Source: an uncultured Phocaeicola sp.
GTDB lineage: Bacteria > Bacteroidota > Bacteroidia > Bacteroidales > Bacteroidaceae
Assembly: GCA_944320885.1 (NCBI GenBank)
Contig: CALUJE010000004.1
Span: forward strand, 62,001-126,000
DNA length: 64,000 nucleotides
Direction: 5' to 3'
Of the stretch, positions 1 to 9,888 are shown in pieces; position 1 is the stretch's first letter; each line of letters starts with the position of its first letter. The translations under genes and the position numbers were made by a program. The notes under the pieces were generated by a model. That model was not told where the DNA came from. It saw only the letters and a list, made by a program, of their open reading frames with translations, and made no database searches.

Positions 1-483
1 TTCTGCCGGCAATGGATGGAAACGCATTTCCCGGGTGAATATTATCTGCTCCAGACCGTGAACGATGTGTATGACGAATACCTGACTTCGGAGAATGCGC
101 TGTTACGTCTGCTCCTGTTTGTTTCATTGGTTTGTGTAGGCATATCCCTTTTCGGTGTATATTCCCACGTGACCTTGTCGTGTGAGCGCCGTCGCAAGGA
201 GATAGCCATCCGCAAGGTGAACGGTGCGACTTCTGCCGATATCATCCGTTCTTTCCTGCGTCAGTATTTCTACCTGCTTCTGTTTTCTTGCGTGATAGCT
301 CTTCCGCTGGGAACCTTTGTCATGCTTCATTGGCTGGAGCAGTATGTAGAGCGCACCCCGCTTTACTGGTGGATATACGCGGGTATCGTTGTGGTGATGT
401 ATGTGTTCGTGGTTCTGTGCATCGGACGCAGCGTATGGCGTGCCGCCAACGAGAATCCGGCAGAGGTGATAAAGAGTGAGTGA
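1..483 (+). CDS. ABC transporter permease, FtsX family (C-terminal part)
   Basis: This is the C-terminal end of a MacB/FtsX-type ABC permease; the reading frame is already open at base 1, so the start lies outside the window. Three hydrophobic segments are visible (around residues 37-55, 95-115 and 120-142 of the visible part). The first is followed by the charged RRKEIAIRKVNGA stretch typical of the cytoplasmic loop of FtsX domains. The protein ends in NPAEVIKSE, shared with the next two genes. It lies 27 bp upstream of the next permease gene, so the two are probably co-transcribed. The transported substrate cannot be told from sequence; this family moves lipoproteins, peptides or lipids across or out of the inner membrane rather than importing nutrients. 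Confidence 0.9.
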   Translation, partial: FCRQWMETHFPGEYYLLQTVNDVYDEYLTSENALLRLLLFVSLVCVGISLFGVYSHVTLSCERRRKEIAIRKVNGATSADIIRSFLRQYFYLLLFSCVIALPLGTFVMLHWLEQYVERTPLYWWIYAGIVVVMYVFVVLCIGRSVWRAANENPAEVIKSE

Positions 484-510
484 TAACAGAAAGATGATAA
501 TATAAAGATT

Positions 511-2901
511 ATGATAGCACATTACCTGAAAGTGGCTCTCCGCAGCCTGATGAAATACAAGATGCAGAACCTGATAGCCGTGTTATGCGTTTCGCTGTCG
601 TTGTTTTGTTTCAGTGTCTGCCTCTATTGCAGCCGTTACATATTCGATACCGACAGCTGTTTCCGCAACAGAGAACAGATTGTAGAGGTGCAGTTGCATA
701 CTCCCGACGGAGGTCCGGTGAGCGGCACACCGGGCAAATTGGCCTCCAGCCTCCGTAAGCTGATGCCCGAAGCCGATTGCTTTTGTGCGCTGACCTATCC
801 GAGAGAGCGCTCTTACAATGTATCGCTAACGGCCGGAAAGCTCTTGCCGTATGATTTGATGATGATAGAGACCGACTCGCTTTACGGTCGGGTGTTTACT
901 CCGGAAGTGATATGCGGCACCTGGCAGCAGGCGGTCCACACGCCCAATGCCATAGTACTGTTCGAGAGTACCGCCGTACGTATCTTCGGTTCGGCCGAGA
1001 AGGCTGTGGGCAAGCAGATGACACTCTTGCGGCGTCTCTGGTCTTCTCCCGACACTACTCCGCGTGAGGGTGGTATATCCTATACCGTTCAGGCCGTAAT
1101 GAGAGACCTTCCGCTGAACAACAGCCTGAACTTTCTGTGCAAGACCGATGCGATGGTGCTGAACGACAGTGAGGGAGTTATCTGCAACCGAAGAGAGAAT
1201 GTTACGGGAGCCCATACGTTCGCACTTCCCCGTGCAGGGCAGTCGCGTGAACAGTTCATGCAGAAGTTGAACGAACGGCAGCTCACGCTCCGGCTGTTCG
1301 GTGAAGAGATGAAGGTGAGTGCCCAAGCCTTCGGAAGCCGGTTCTGGAAAGATACCGTTGCGAAATACTTTGGCACTGTGACGCTCATAGCCGGTATTCT
1401 GATATTGGCGGCAGGAATGCTCAACTTCTTCCATTTCCTTGTCGGTTCGTTCTTTACCCGCTTGCGTGAATACAATATCCGCCGGGTGAACGGTGCGGCT
1501 TTCGGGCATCTGTTTGCGATGCTTTTCGTGCAGTCGGCATTTACGGTGGTCCTGTCTTTCTTCGTGAGCTTTCTGATGACGGAACTGCTCGCTCCATACC
1601 TCCGTCTGACGATAGTCCGTTACAGCATTCAGATAGATACGCAGCAGATGATGCTGCAAATGGCGGGCTACCTGCTGGCCCTGCTTCTGGTATGTGCCCT
1701 GATATGCCTGGCGGTGGTTCTGAAGATAAGCCGCACGGATGTGCAGGCGGGACTGTTTGGAGATATGGGTCGTTACGGCAGTCACCGCATACGCAATATT
1801 CTGCTGGGAGTACAGCTGTTTATCGGGTGGATATTCATTACGCTTACCGTGGCGCTTTATCTCCAGTCGGAGCATGTGAGCAATGCGCTGCTGGGTACGC
1901 TTTCGCCCGACGAGAAAGAGCGCGTTCTGAGCGTGCCCCTGCAATACGGTTTCCTCAACACGGCACAGAAAAAAGAGCTGATAGAGGAAATCCGGAAATA
2001 TCCTGATGTGGAAGACATTCTGATATCTGAAGTGGACTATCTGAACGGCATATCGGGTACCGGCATGCTTGAAGAGAAAGACAACCGGGATTCTTATCTG
2101 GAAATGAACCTGCTGAGTGTGGAACCGAATTTCTTCCGTTTCATGCATGTGGACATCGAGGCGGGACGTACTTTACAGTCGGCCGGTGAGGCTGTTATTG
2201 ACCGGAAGCTGGCAGAGCGCCTGAAAAAGGACATGCTGGGAAAAACCCTGTATGACTATGACGGCGGATATACGGTGGAGGGAATCTGCACGCCTTTCAT
2301 GATGAGTGCATACAACGAAAGCATCGGGTTTATCTTTTTGCCTTACGATACGTCCGGCTATATCGGCCATTTCTACGTGAAGTGCCGTGAGGGAAGCTGC
2401 GATAGAGTGACCGCTCTGGTGGAAACCGTCTTGCGGAAACATCTTCCTGAAAACGTGGACTGCAGCGTGCATACGCTGGCCGACGACATTCGTGAGGTGC
2501 AGGCGCTGGAGTTCAAGTTGCGGGGCATTGTGCTGTTTATGGCCGTTATCGTGCTGGTTATTTCCATGCTGGGAATCTATTCGGCCATTACGCTCGATAC
2601 GGAATACCGCCGCAAGGAGATGGCCATACGCAAGATCAACGGTGCCGGAATGTGTCAGATAGCCCTGCTCTTTGCCCGGCTTTACATTGTGCTGTTGCTG
2701 TCCACTTCGCTGCTAGCATTTCCGTTGACGGGTGTGTTGCTGCACTGTTTCAGCCGGTTGTATGTGTCGTTTATTGATACCGGAGTCTGGTTTTACGGAA
2801 GTATTTTCCTCAGTGTGACGCTGCTCATACTGCTCACGGTGTATGTCCGTATCCGTGATATTGCCCGCATCAATCCGGCAGAGGTGATAAAGAGTGAGTG
2901 A
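511..2901 (+). CDS. ABC transporter permease, FtsX family (full length)
   Basis: A 796-residue inner-membrane permease with two FtsX modules. An N-terminal membrane segment (about residues 18-38) is followed by a large periplasmic MacB-like domain, a first set of membrane helices (about 285-410), a segment near 430, a second periplasmic domain, and a last set of three helices (about 670-790). The loop YRRKEMAIRKINGA lies after the helix near residue 690, as expected for FtsX. It ends in NPAEVIKSE like both neighbouring permeases. Such permeases pair with a LolD/MacB-type ATPase; the likely partner is at 10136-10810. The next permease starts 26 bp downstream. Substrate unknown. Confidence 0.9.
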   Translation: MIAHYLKVALRSLMKYKMQNLIAVLCVSLSLFCFSVCLYCSRYIFDTDSCFRNREQIVEVQLHTPDGGPVSGTPGKLASSLRKLMPEADCFCALTYPRERSYNVSLTAGKLLPYDLMMIETDSLYGRVFTPEVICGTWQQAVHTPNAIVLFESTAVRIFGSAEKAVGKQMTLLRRLWSSPDTTPREGGISYTVQAVMRDLPLNNSLNFLCKTDAMVLNDSEGVICNRRENVTGAHTFALPRAGQSREQFMQKLNERQLTLRLFGEEMKVSAQAFGSRFWKDTVAKYFGTVTLIAGILILAAGMLNFFHFLVGSFFTRLREYNIRRVNGAAFGHLFAMLFVQSAFTVVLSFFVSFLMTELLAPYLRLTIVRYSIQIDTQQMMLQMAGYLLALLLVCALICLAVVLKISRTDVQAGLFGDMGRYGSHRIRNILLGVQLFIGWIFITLTVALYLQSEHVSNALLGTLSPDEKERVLSVPLQYGFLNTAQKKELIEEIRKYPDVEDILISEVDYLNGISGTGMLEEKDNRDSYLEMNLLSVEPNFFRFMHVDIEAGRTLQSAGEAVIDRKLAERLKKDMLGKTLYDYDGGYTVEGICTPFMMSAYNESIGFIFLPYDTSGYIGHFYVKCREGSCDRVTALVETVLRKHLPENVDCSVHTLADDIREVQALEFKLRGIVLFMAVIVLVISMLGIYSAITLDTEYRRKEMAIRKINGAGMCQIALLFARLYIVLLLSTSLLAFPLTGVLLHCFSRLYVSFIDTGVWFYGSIFLSVTLLILLTVYVRIRDIARINPAEVIKSE

Positions 2902-2927
2902 TAAGACAAGTAAATGCAAAAAGAAAT

Positions 2928-5333
2928 ATGAAACAGTTTTTGTTATCCATACGCACCATACTGCGTTTCAAGACTTATACCGCAATCAATGTAGCCGGAC
3001 TGGCTTTGAGCCTCTCCTGCGTATTTATTCTGGTGCGCTACATCCATCAGGAATATACGGTCAATCACTTTGTGCCCCATCTGGAGCGCACGTTCATGAC
3101 TTATCTTGTCGACGGGGTGAATGCTCCCCGACTGAGCACTAGTGAAGATTATAATAACGACCCTAATTACCGTGACCCGCTGAATGACCCGTCGGTGGAA
3201 ATGGTGAGCCGGTTCATATTTATAAATGATGATTACGTGATAAAGGACGGATACCGCTATACGGTAAATACGCTGGTGGCCGACAGCCTTTTTTTCGAGA
3301 TGATGCCTTATCCCTGTGTGGAAGGTGTGATGAAGCTTGCTCCGAATGAGGCGTTGATATCGGCCGAAGCTGCCGGACGCCTGTTTGGTGAGGAGAGTCC
3401 TGTCGGTAAAGAGCTGACTGTTTCTTCGGGTAAATATGTGAAGGTGGTCGGTGTGTTTGGCAAACCCGCCACCAAATCGTTCGTTCAGTTTGATGTGGTG
3501 CTTTCGATGGACTTGCTTCCTATGTGGGGTTACCTGCCTTACGAGGTAGTACGTCTGTATCGGGCCGATGATGTGACGGCGCTGAACCGTAAGAATGCCG
3601 TTCCCATGAAGTTGCAGGCTTACAATGGCCGTCCGATATATTACAAACTTGTTCCGCTGGATGATGTTTATTGGGGAAGAGGGCTTGCTTATGACCTTTC
3701 GTATGACCGGAAACGTCTTCTTCACGGCAACAAGCAAGTGCTTGATATATTGTCTCTGGTAGCACTGCTGATATTGCTGGTAGGAATATTCAACTATGTA
3801 AACCTTTATACGGTGGTGATGCTCAAGCGCAGTCGCGAGCTGGGTGTAAAGAAAGTGCTTGGAGCCGGTAAGGGAAGTATGTTCCTTCAGTTGTATGCCG
3901 AGAATGTTTGCCTGAATGCCATAGCCCTGTTTGTGGTCTGGCTGCTGGTAGAGGTTACGGGTGGCCTGGTAGCTTTGTGGTATGACATTCCGGTGCAGGG
4001 CAACTGGAAATTTGATGTGCTTTTGTCGGCATTTGTGCTGTTCGTGCTTCCTCTGCTCACGGTACTTCATCCGTTCTGGCGTTATGTGCATGCCGCTCCC
4101 ATGCGTTCGCTCAGCAATGTCTCGCTTGGCGGAAAGTCTATGGCATCGCGCATTACCTTTCTGTTTCTTCAGTACGTCATTACCTTCTGTCTGGTAGTGA
4201 CGGCCGTATACATGGTGCGTCATCTCTATTACCTGTTGCACACCCAAACGGGTTACCGCACGGAAAATATTCTGCAATGCAGGTTTTACCGTGAGACTCC
4301 GGGCTTTAATGCAAACGGTTGGGAAGAAATGGTAAAGGAAAGAAAACGGATAAAGGATGCTTCCTTCCGGATAGAGAAGCGCATCGGTGAGTCTCCACTG
4401 TTTACCGGTATGGCTTATGGTGAACCTCCTTATAAATTTCGGGGAGATGTCAAATTTGTTTCAGAAGAGGGTGAAGAAGTGTCTTGTTTCTTTAGTTTCA
4501 CCAACAGCGCTTATATGAACTTGTTCGGTTTTAAGATTCTTGAAGGTCGGGGATGGGGTGATGAGGATGATTTCAGGCAATATAAAATGATAGTGAACCG
4601 TGCCTTTCTGCATGCCCTGCACATTGACGACTGGGCATCGGCCCGTGTGATGCCTCGCGAGCGTCTGTGGTATGCGGTGGATGAGAGCAGGGAACCGCAG
4701 GCTTACCAGATAGTGGGAGTGATGGACGATTTCAAGACCGGTCATCTTTCGGGAGGCAATCATCCCATTGTGTTTGTTTATAACGAGAGTCCTCGAGATG
4801 AAGACTGCTTCCTTTCCGTTGTTCCCGGCCGTCAGAAAGAGGCGGTAGACAGTCTGCGTGCCTTTTACGAGGAAATATTCGGCACGGGCGACTTTGAGTG
4901 CTCGTTCGTGAGTGACGAGATTTCTCGCCTGCACGATGATGACCGCCGTGTGATGCGCATCGTCATCACCTTTGCCGTGATAGGGGTATGCATCTCATGC
5001 CTGGGCCTTTTCGGTATGTCACTTTACGACATCCGTCAGCGTTATCGCGAGATAGGTCTTCGTAAGGTGCACGGTGCGCTACCGTCGGACATATACCGTC
5101 TGCTGTTCCGCAAATACCTTTACATTCTGGGTGCTGCGTTTGTCGCGGGTTCAAGCCTTGCTTGGTGGGGTATTGAGATGTATATGCGGCAGTACGCCCA
5201 CCGTGCTCCGCTGTCGGCGTGGATTTTCATCGTGTCGGGACTGCTGGTTGCGGCCGTTGCCCTGCTCACCCTGTGGTGTCAAATCCGCCGTGCCACCCGC
5301 ATCAATCCGGCAGAGGTGATAAAGAGTGAGTGA
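2928..5333 (+). CDS. ABC transporter permease, FtsX family (full length)
   Basis: Third permease of the tandem, 801 residues from the ATG at 2928. The frame opens earlier at a GTG (2898), but the ATG gives the family start (MKQFLLSIRTILRF, then a membrane helix). Architecture is membrane helix, MacB-like periplasmic domain, three helices with loop RELGVKKVLGA (about residues 270-400), second periplasmic domain, and three final helices with loop YREIGLRKVHGA. It ends in NPAEVIKSE. It is a paralogue of the two preceding genes but diverged outside the loops and the C-terminus. The three genes form one probable operon. A heterodimeric or alternative-partner arrangement with the upstream permeases is possible but not shown by the sequence. 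Confidence 0.9.
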   Translation: MKQFLLSIRTILRFKTYTAINVAGLALSLSCVFILVRYIHQEYTVNHFVPHLERTFMTYLVDGVNAPRLSTSEDYNNDPNYRDPLNDPSVEMVSRFIFINDDYVIKDGYRYTVNTLVADSLFFEMMPYPCVEGVMKLAPNEALISAEAAGRLFGEESPVGKELTVSSGKYVKVVGVFGKPATKSFVQFDVVLSMDLLPMWGYLPYEVVRLYRADDVTALNRKNAVPMKLQAYNGRPIYYKLVPLDDVYWGRGLAYDLSYDRKRLLHGNKQVLDILSLVALLILLVGIFNYVNLYTVVMLKRSRELGVKKVLGAGKGSMFLQLYAENVCLNAIALFVVWLLVEVTGGLVALWYDIPVQGNWKFDVLLSAFVLFVLPLLTVLHPFWRYVHAAPMRSLSNVSLGGKSMASRITFLFLQYVITFCLVVTAVYMVRHLYYLLHTQTGYRTENILQCRFYRETPGFNANGWEEMVKERKRIKDASFRIEKRIGESPLFTGMAYGEPPYKFRGDVKFVSEEGEEVSCFFSFTNSAYMNLFGFKILEGRGWGDEDDFRQYKMIVNRAFLHALHIDDWASARVMPRERLWYAVDESREPQAYQIVGVMDDFKTGHLSGGNHPIVFVYNESPRDEDCFLSVVPGRQKEAVDSLRAFYEEIFGTGDFECSFVSDEISRLHDDDRRVMRIVITFAVIGVCISCLGLFGMSLYDIRQRYREIGLRKVHGALPSDIYRLLFRKYLYILGAAFVAGSSLAWWGIEMYMRQYAHRAPLSAWIFIVSGLLVAAVALLTLWCQIRRATRINPAEVIKSE

Positions 5334-5339
5334 AATAGT

Positions 5340-5368
5340 TTTGTTGATAAAAAAAATGGATATATTTG
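5340..5368 (+). promoter_or_regulatory. Bacteroides-type promoter for the first TlpA-like gene
   Basis: TTTG at 5340-5343 and TATATTTG at 5361-5368 are separated by 17 bp and match the primary Bacteroides sigma consensus (-33 TTTG, -7 TAnnTTTG), though the spacer is slightly short. It starts 7 bp after the permease stop codon, so the TlpA-like gene can be transcribed independently of the permeases, with a leader of about 85 nt. Confidence 0.6.
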
Positions 5369-5458
5369 CGTATGGGTATACGGTGTAATGGCTTTACGGC
5401 CAATATGCCGTGTGGACCAATGTAAATAATGAACTGTAAAAATATTATTTGTCCTGTC

Positions 5459-7642
5459 ATGATACGGAAAATACTTCTTTGCCTCGCACTGTGCGGGAGC
5501 ATCCCGACTGCGGCCCAGAAAATAACCGAGCGTCCTTCGTTCGAAGTGCGGACGTCGGCAGTTACTACCATCGAAAAAATAGAACAGACAGACGATTGTA
5601 CCCGGCTGTACGTGCATGCGGTGTCGCGTCCGCGCACGTGGATTATTCAGAACCGGCAGACTTATCTGGAGGATGCGGCTACAGGAAAACGGTATGAACC
5701 TACAGGGGCCGAAGGCATCACGCTGGACAAACGGGTATTCTTTCCACGGTCGGGCGAACTGCGTTATGTGGTTATCTATCCGCCGTTGCCCAATGGGGTA
5801 AAGACACTGAACTGGATTGAGCCGGGTGCTGACGGGTGGAAAACGTACGGAATATCGCTGGAAGAGGCCGACGCAACGTCCCGCAGGGAGGATGCTTTCA
5901 GGGGCAACTGGCTGCTTGACGGCCGCTACAAGCAGTGGGTGCTGGGTGTGTATGACAGCGTGGCCGTTTATGACAACCGCCTTTGGAAACTTACGCAGCT
6001 CAAGGCTGGGAAAAAGTCGTGCCGTGTGCATCTTGTTTCAGGCGATGATGAAAAGAAACTTACGCTCCGTCTGCTGGGCGACGGCCGCTGCCGGATAGAC
6101 GACGGAAAGGAAAAGCTCCTCTGTTCGCGCGAAGGCTCGTCAGTGCGCAACTATGGCGGAACTGCCGACGCGCTGCATGCCTCACAGCCGGGCGATACCG
6201 TGTGCGTGCAGGGATATATCGACGGATATGACAAACGCCTGGACTATACGACGGGCATCTTTTATCTTGACAATGCATATACCGGTGAAGACTTTCCTGT
6301 GGTTATCGATATCCGCCCCGACGGCACGTTCTGTTCACGATTTCCGCTTGCATACGCCCGTCAGGCTCATCTGATTATGAACGGGGCCAGATGTCCCGTA
6401 TTTCTGGAGCCCGGACAGACGCATACCCTCTATCTGAATCATGAAGACTTGTTGGCCGGAGCACGTTTTCGCGGCATGTCGTCAGGACAGAAAAAGATAC
6501 TGTATATGGGTCCTGCCGCCGCTTACTCGCGCCAGATGGACGAGCAGGCGGAAATGAGTTACTTCGGCAGTCCGACAGGCCGTGACGTGAATACTCTTAC
6601 CCCCGATGCCTTTAAGGCCCGTGAGAATGTATTGCTTGCCGAACAGTTGCGCCGTGCCGACTCCATCGTTACGGCCGACCGTTACAATCCCCGCTCGGCC
6701 CGCATGCTGAAAAATGCCATCCGCATGCAGTATGGCATCAATCTGATAGGGTTTTCAAAAGAACGGTTCTATGCGCTTCGCCGGAATCCCGAAAACCCGG
6801 TGCTCCGTGTGAAGGAAGGCAGCACGTATTACGATTTTCTGAAAGATATTCCACTGGACAGCGAGGAGCTGATCGCCTGCGACAACTTCTCAACGTTTAT
6901 CAACCGTTTTGAATTCATGGCACCGCTCTCTTTCAGTCTCTTCTATACATCCGGCCGTGACCTGGCGGAGAAGAGAATTCAGCACTGGACCGACTCCTGC
7001 CGCCTGTGGTTGAAGAATGTTACGGGACAGGACTATCCGCTGGTTCTTCAGATAAAGGAACTCCGTAATATCCGGCATGACGTGTCGGATGGAATTGCGG
7101 AGGATGCGCTGCAACTTTATGCCGCCTATGCTGAAAAGAGCTTTACGTGTCCGGTGATAAAGGACTATTTCCGCCGCATGATGGAGGAGGCAGTCACTTC
7201 GCCCCTGTCGGCCTATGACCTGCCCGAAGGACGCGGTACCGACATCATCCGCCGCATTGTAGACCCCTACAAGGGCAAGTATGTATTGGTGGATTTCTGG
7301 GCCACTACCTGCCCTCCCTGTCGACGTGCGATAGAGAGCAGTCTCAAGTTGCGCGAACGTTATCGCAACAGTCCCGACATCCAGTTCGTCTTTGTGACAA
7401 ACGATGAAGAATCGCCCTCTCCACACTATGAAGACTATGCGGGCAAGCATCTGAAAGGGGAGGCAGTCCATCGCATACCTGCATCAGACTATCATTACCT
7501 CCGCCAGCTGTTCCGTTTCAACGGCATCCCTCATTATGTGACATTCGACCGCAACGGCCGTGTGCTGCGAAAGACGTTCGACTATTATTCGCTCGACCAT
7601 CAGCTCAAGGAAGCCCTCAAGTATGAGCGTGAGGCAAAGTGA
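5459..7642 (+). CDS. Exported TlpA-like thioredoxin-fold protein with CPPC
   Basis: A 727-residue exported protein. The ATG at 5459 is chosen over 5429 because it gives a clean signal peptide (MIRKILLCLALCGSIPTAAQ), which is repeated in the paralogue downstream. About 590 residues of unrecognised sequence, rich in beta-strand-like segments, precede a C-terminal AhpC/TSA-TlpA thioredoxin domain with the active site WATTCPPC (Cys618, Cys621). That motif indicates a periplasmic or outer-membrane-facing thiol-disulfide reductase. A near-duplicate follows at 7827. It sits between the FtsX permeases and their probable ATPase, but a separate promoter suggests it is not strictly part of that operon. 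Physiological substrate unknown. Confidence 0.85.
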   Translation: MIRKILLCLALCGSIPTAAQKITERPSFEVRTSAVTTIEKIEQTDDCTRLYVHAVSRPRTWIIQNRQTYLEDAATGKRYEPTGAEGITLDKRVFFPRSGELRYVVIYPPLPNGVKTLNWIEPGADGWKTYGISLEEADATSRREDAFRGNWLLDGRYKQWVLGVYDSVAVYDNRLWKLTQLKAGKKSCRVHLVSGDDEKKLTLRLLGDGRCRIDDGKEKLLCSREGSSVRNYGGTADALHASQPGDTVCVQGYIDGYDKRLDYTTGIFYLDNAYTGEDFPVVIDIRPDGTFCSRFPLAYARQAHLIMNGARCPVFLEPGQTHTLYLNHEDLLAGARFRGMSSGQKKILYMGPAAAYSRQMDEQAEMSYFGSPTGRDVNTLTPDAFKARENVLLAEQLRRADSIVTADRYNPRSARMLKNAIRMQYGINLIGFSKERFYALRRNPENPVLRVKEGSTYYDFLKDIPLDSEELIACDNFSTFINRFEFMAPLSFSLFYTSGRDLAEKRIQHWTDSCRLWLKNVTGQDYPLVLQIKELRNIRHDVSDGIAEDALQLYAAYAEKSFTCPVIKDYFRRMMEEAVTSPLSAYDLPEGRGTDIIRRIVDPYKGKYVLVDFWATTCPPCRRAIESSLKLRERYRNSPDIQFVFVTNDEESPSPHYEDYAGKHLKGEAVHRIPASDYHYLRQLFRFNGIPHYVTFDRNGRVLRKTFDYYSLDHQLKEALKYEREAK

Positions 7643-7745
7643 ATCGGGGTCTAGGTGTGTGGTCTTGATTACTGATGCCGATGCGGATTTTTCAGAACGG
7701 GAGGTTGCATCCGGCAAAGAAGATAAAGAATTGTACAATAAAGTA

Positions 7746-7774
7746 TTGATAATTGCGAAAAAAGAATATATTTG
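7746..7774 (+). promoter_or_regulatory. Bacteroides-type promoter for the second TlpA-like gene
   Basis: TATATTTG at 7767-7774 is a perfect -7 box; TTG at 7746-7748, 18 bp upstream, is a partial -33 box. The arrangement and the leader up to the ATG at 7827 resemble the promoter of the first copy (5340-5368), so the duplicated unit appears to have included its promoter. Confidence 0.6.
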
Positions 7775-7826
7775 CAGGCAGTGATAAGTGATATAAGAGA
7801 GTAATCACCTTATAAATATATTCGTC

Positions 7827-9854
7827 ATGATACGGAAATTCTTTCTTTTCCTTGCCCTGTGCGGATGCATTCCGGCTTCGGCATGGAACGTAACCGGACA
7901 ATCTTCGTCTGAGGTCCGGACATCAGCTGTTACAACTTTGGTAAAGACACTGCGCGCCGACGGTTGCGTCCCGCTATGCGTGCATACATCGTCATGTCCG
8001 CGCACGCGGATGCAAACTGTTCCGGAGGATGCCACAACCGGTAATCATCATGAAGCTGCTGTAACCGGAAACGTATTGCCGGATGAGGCCGACGCAACGC
8101 CCCGCAGGGAGGATGCGTTCAGGGGTAACTGGCTGCTCGATGGCCGCTACAGGCAGTGGGTGCTGGGAGTTTATGACAGCGTGGCCGTTTATGACAACCG
8201 TCTTTGGAAACTTGCACAGCTTAAGGCCGGAAAAAAGTCGTGCCGTCTGCATCTTGTTTCAGGCGATGATGAAAAGAAACTTACGCTCCGTCTGCTGGGC
8301 GACGGCCGCTGCCGGATAAACAACGGAGAGGAGACTCTCCTCTGTTCGCGCGAAGGTTCGTCAGTGCGCAACTATGGCGGAATTGATGATACTTCGGACG
8401 CTTTACAGCCGGGCGATACCGTGTGCGTGCAGGGATATATCGACGGATATGACAAACAACCGGACGGCAAGGCCCTTAAGATTTGTCTGATGAACGATGA
8501 TAACGAGGAATATTTCATGGATATAGAGCCCGCATCCGACGGAACGTTCTGTGCCCGTTTCCCGATTTCATATCCCCGACAGGTCTTTCTGTTCATGCCG
8601 TTTTTGTCACCTGTGCTCTTTCTGGAGCCCGGACAGACGCATACCCTCTATCTGGATTACAGGGAAAAGCCTACTCTGTCCGACAATGACGAGTTGATAG
8701 ATTCTACGGAAAAAACCTTGTATATGGGAGCTGCTTCCGGCATTTCCCACTTGATGAATGAAGCCCAGTCCCTGTACAACTTTTACATTCCTTCTAAAGG
8801 CGATATGGACAATGTCTGCTATCTCAGCCTGATGGCGGGGGAGACCGCCTCGCTCCGCTCACGGATGCGTATGGTCGACTATTATTCTGAGGTTTACGGA
8901 TACAGTGCCCATGCCGTCCGTCTGCTGAAAAACACCATTCTTTTGCAGTATGCATCGAATCTGATTCCCTATTTATGGTTCTCCGCAGCAACGAATGATG
9001 ACCCGAACACAAATCCTGTGGTTGCCCGGATGGACAGTATCTGTCATGAACTGTTCAAAGAAATTCCCCTTGACGATACGGAGTTGAGTGAGTGCTGTAC
9101 CTTTTCGTCATTCGTCTATAATTTCAATCGTATTCCTCCGCTTGAGAAAAGAGTGTTGCTGCTCACCGGCAAGACGCTGGTAGAGCAGTCGATAACTTTG
9201 GCCGATTCCAGTCGCCGGTGGCTGAAGCGCGTAAGCGGATACGATAATCCGATGCTATTGCAGATAAGCGAATGTATTGATTTCATAAGCTCTCTGCCCA
9301 GACTCTCGGAGTCGGAACCTCTGATGGCCTATGTGTCATATCTGGACAAGCATATGTCTTCGCCATTTCTGAAAAAAAACTGGGCCCGGATGAAAGCGGA
9401 AGTCACGGCCTCACCCTTGTCGGTCGGCCGTTTGCCCGAAGGACACAAACGTGACGTAATCACCCGCATCACGGAGCCCTATAAGGGCAGGTACCTGATG
9501 CTTTATTTCTGGGACTCTTATAAGGGGGTGTGCCGCGAGGACTTGGAACAGAATAGGGAGCTACACGCACGCTATGCAGATAATCTGGACTTGAAGATTG
9601 TGTATGTATCGAATGAATCAATGTCATCGGATTGCGTGTACAATTACAGGGTGAAGCATATGCTCGAGGGGGAAACCTGCATCCGTCTGTCGCGGGCGGA
9701 CTACAGGAGTCTGAAGCAATTGTTCCGTTTCGATGCTGTGCCGCATAAAATCATCTTCGACCGCGAAGGTAATGTACTTGGAAACTCATTGAAGTTTGAT
9801 TCACTCGACAGCCAGCTCGAAGAAGCCCTCAAATGCGAGCGTGAGGCAAAGTGA
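7827..9854 (+). CDS. TlpA-like paralogue with degenerate active site
   Basis: A 675-residue paralogue of the preceding gene with the same signal peptide pattern (MIRKFFLFLALCGCIPASA) and C-terminus (EREAK). The 8080-8460 stretch is nearly identical in DNA to 5866-6245, while the following 350 residues are only moderately similar. The thioredoxin-like domain is present, but the active site reads WDSYKGVC: the N-terminal nucleophilic cysteine is replaced by Lys566 and only Cys569 remains. Dithiol-disulfide exchange is therefore not expected. About 60 residues present near the N-terminus of the first copy are shorter or missing here. It could be a binding or scaffold version, or decaying. The frame is intact. 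Confidence 0.8.
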   Translation: MIRKFFLFLALCGCIPASAWNVTGQSSSEVRTSAVTTLVKTLRADGCVPLCVHTSSCPRTRMQTVPEDATTGNHHEAAVTGNVLPDEADATPRREDAFRGNWLLDGRYRQWVLGVYDSVAVYDNRLWKLAQLKAGKKSCRLHLVSGDDEKKLTLRLLGDGRCRINNGEETLLCSREGSSVRNYGGIDDTSDALQPGDTVCVQGYIDGYDKQPDGKALKICLMNDDNEEYFMDIEPASDGTFCARFPISYPRQVFLFMPFLSPVLFLEPGQTHTLYLDYREKPTLSDNDELIDSTEKTLYMGAASGISHLMNEAQSLYNFYIPSKGDMDNVCYLSLMAGETASLRSRMRMVDYYSEVYGYSAHAVRLLKNTILLQYASNLIPYLWFSAATNDDPNTNPVVARMDSICHELFKEIPLDDTELSECCTFSSFVYNFNRIPPLEKRVLLLTGKTLVEQSITLADSSRRWLKRVSGYDNPMLLQISECIDFISSLPRLSESEPLMAYVSYLDKHMSSPFLKKNWARMKAEVTASPLSVGRLPEGHKRDVITRITEPYKGRYLMLYFWDSYKGVCREDLEQNRELHARYADNLDLKIVYVSNESMSSDCVYNYRVKHMLEGETCIRLSRADYRSLKQLFRFDAVPHKIIFDREGNVLGNSLKFDSLDSQLEEALKCEREAK

Positions 9855-9888
9855 ATCGGGAAGGGGGTGACATGCAGCTCATTCACCC

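Noticed and set aside
826..2148. Long minus-strand frame opposite an FtsX permease
   Set aside because: Shadow of the permease gene; rich in His and Gln with no domain, while the plus strand has clear FtsX features.
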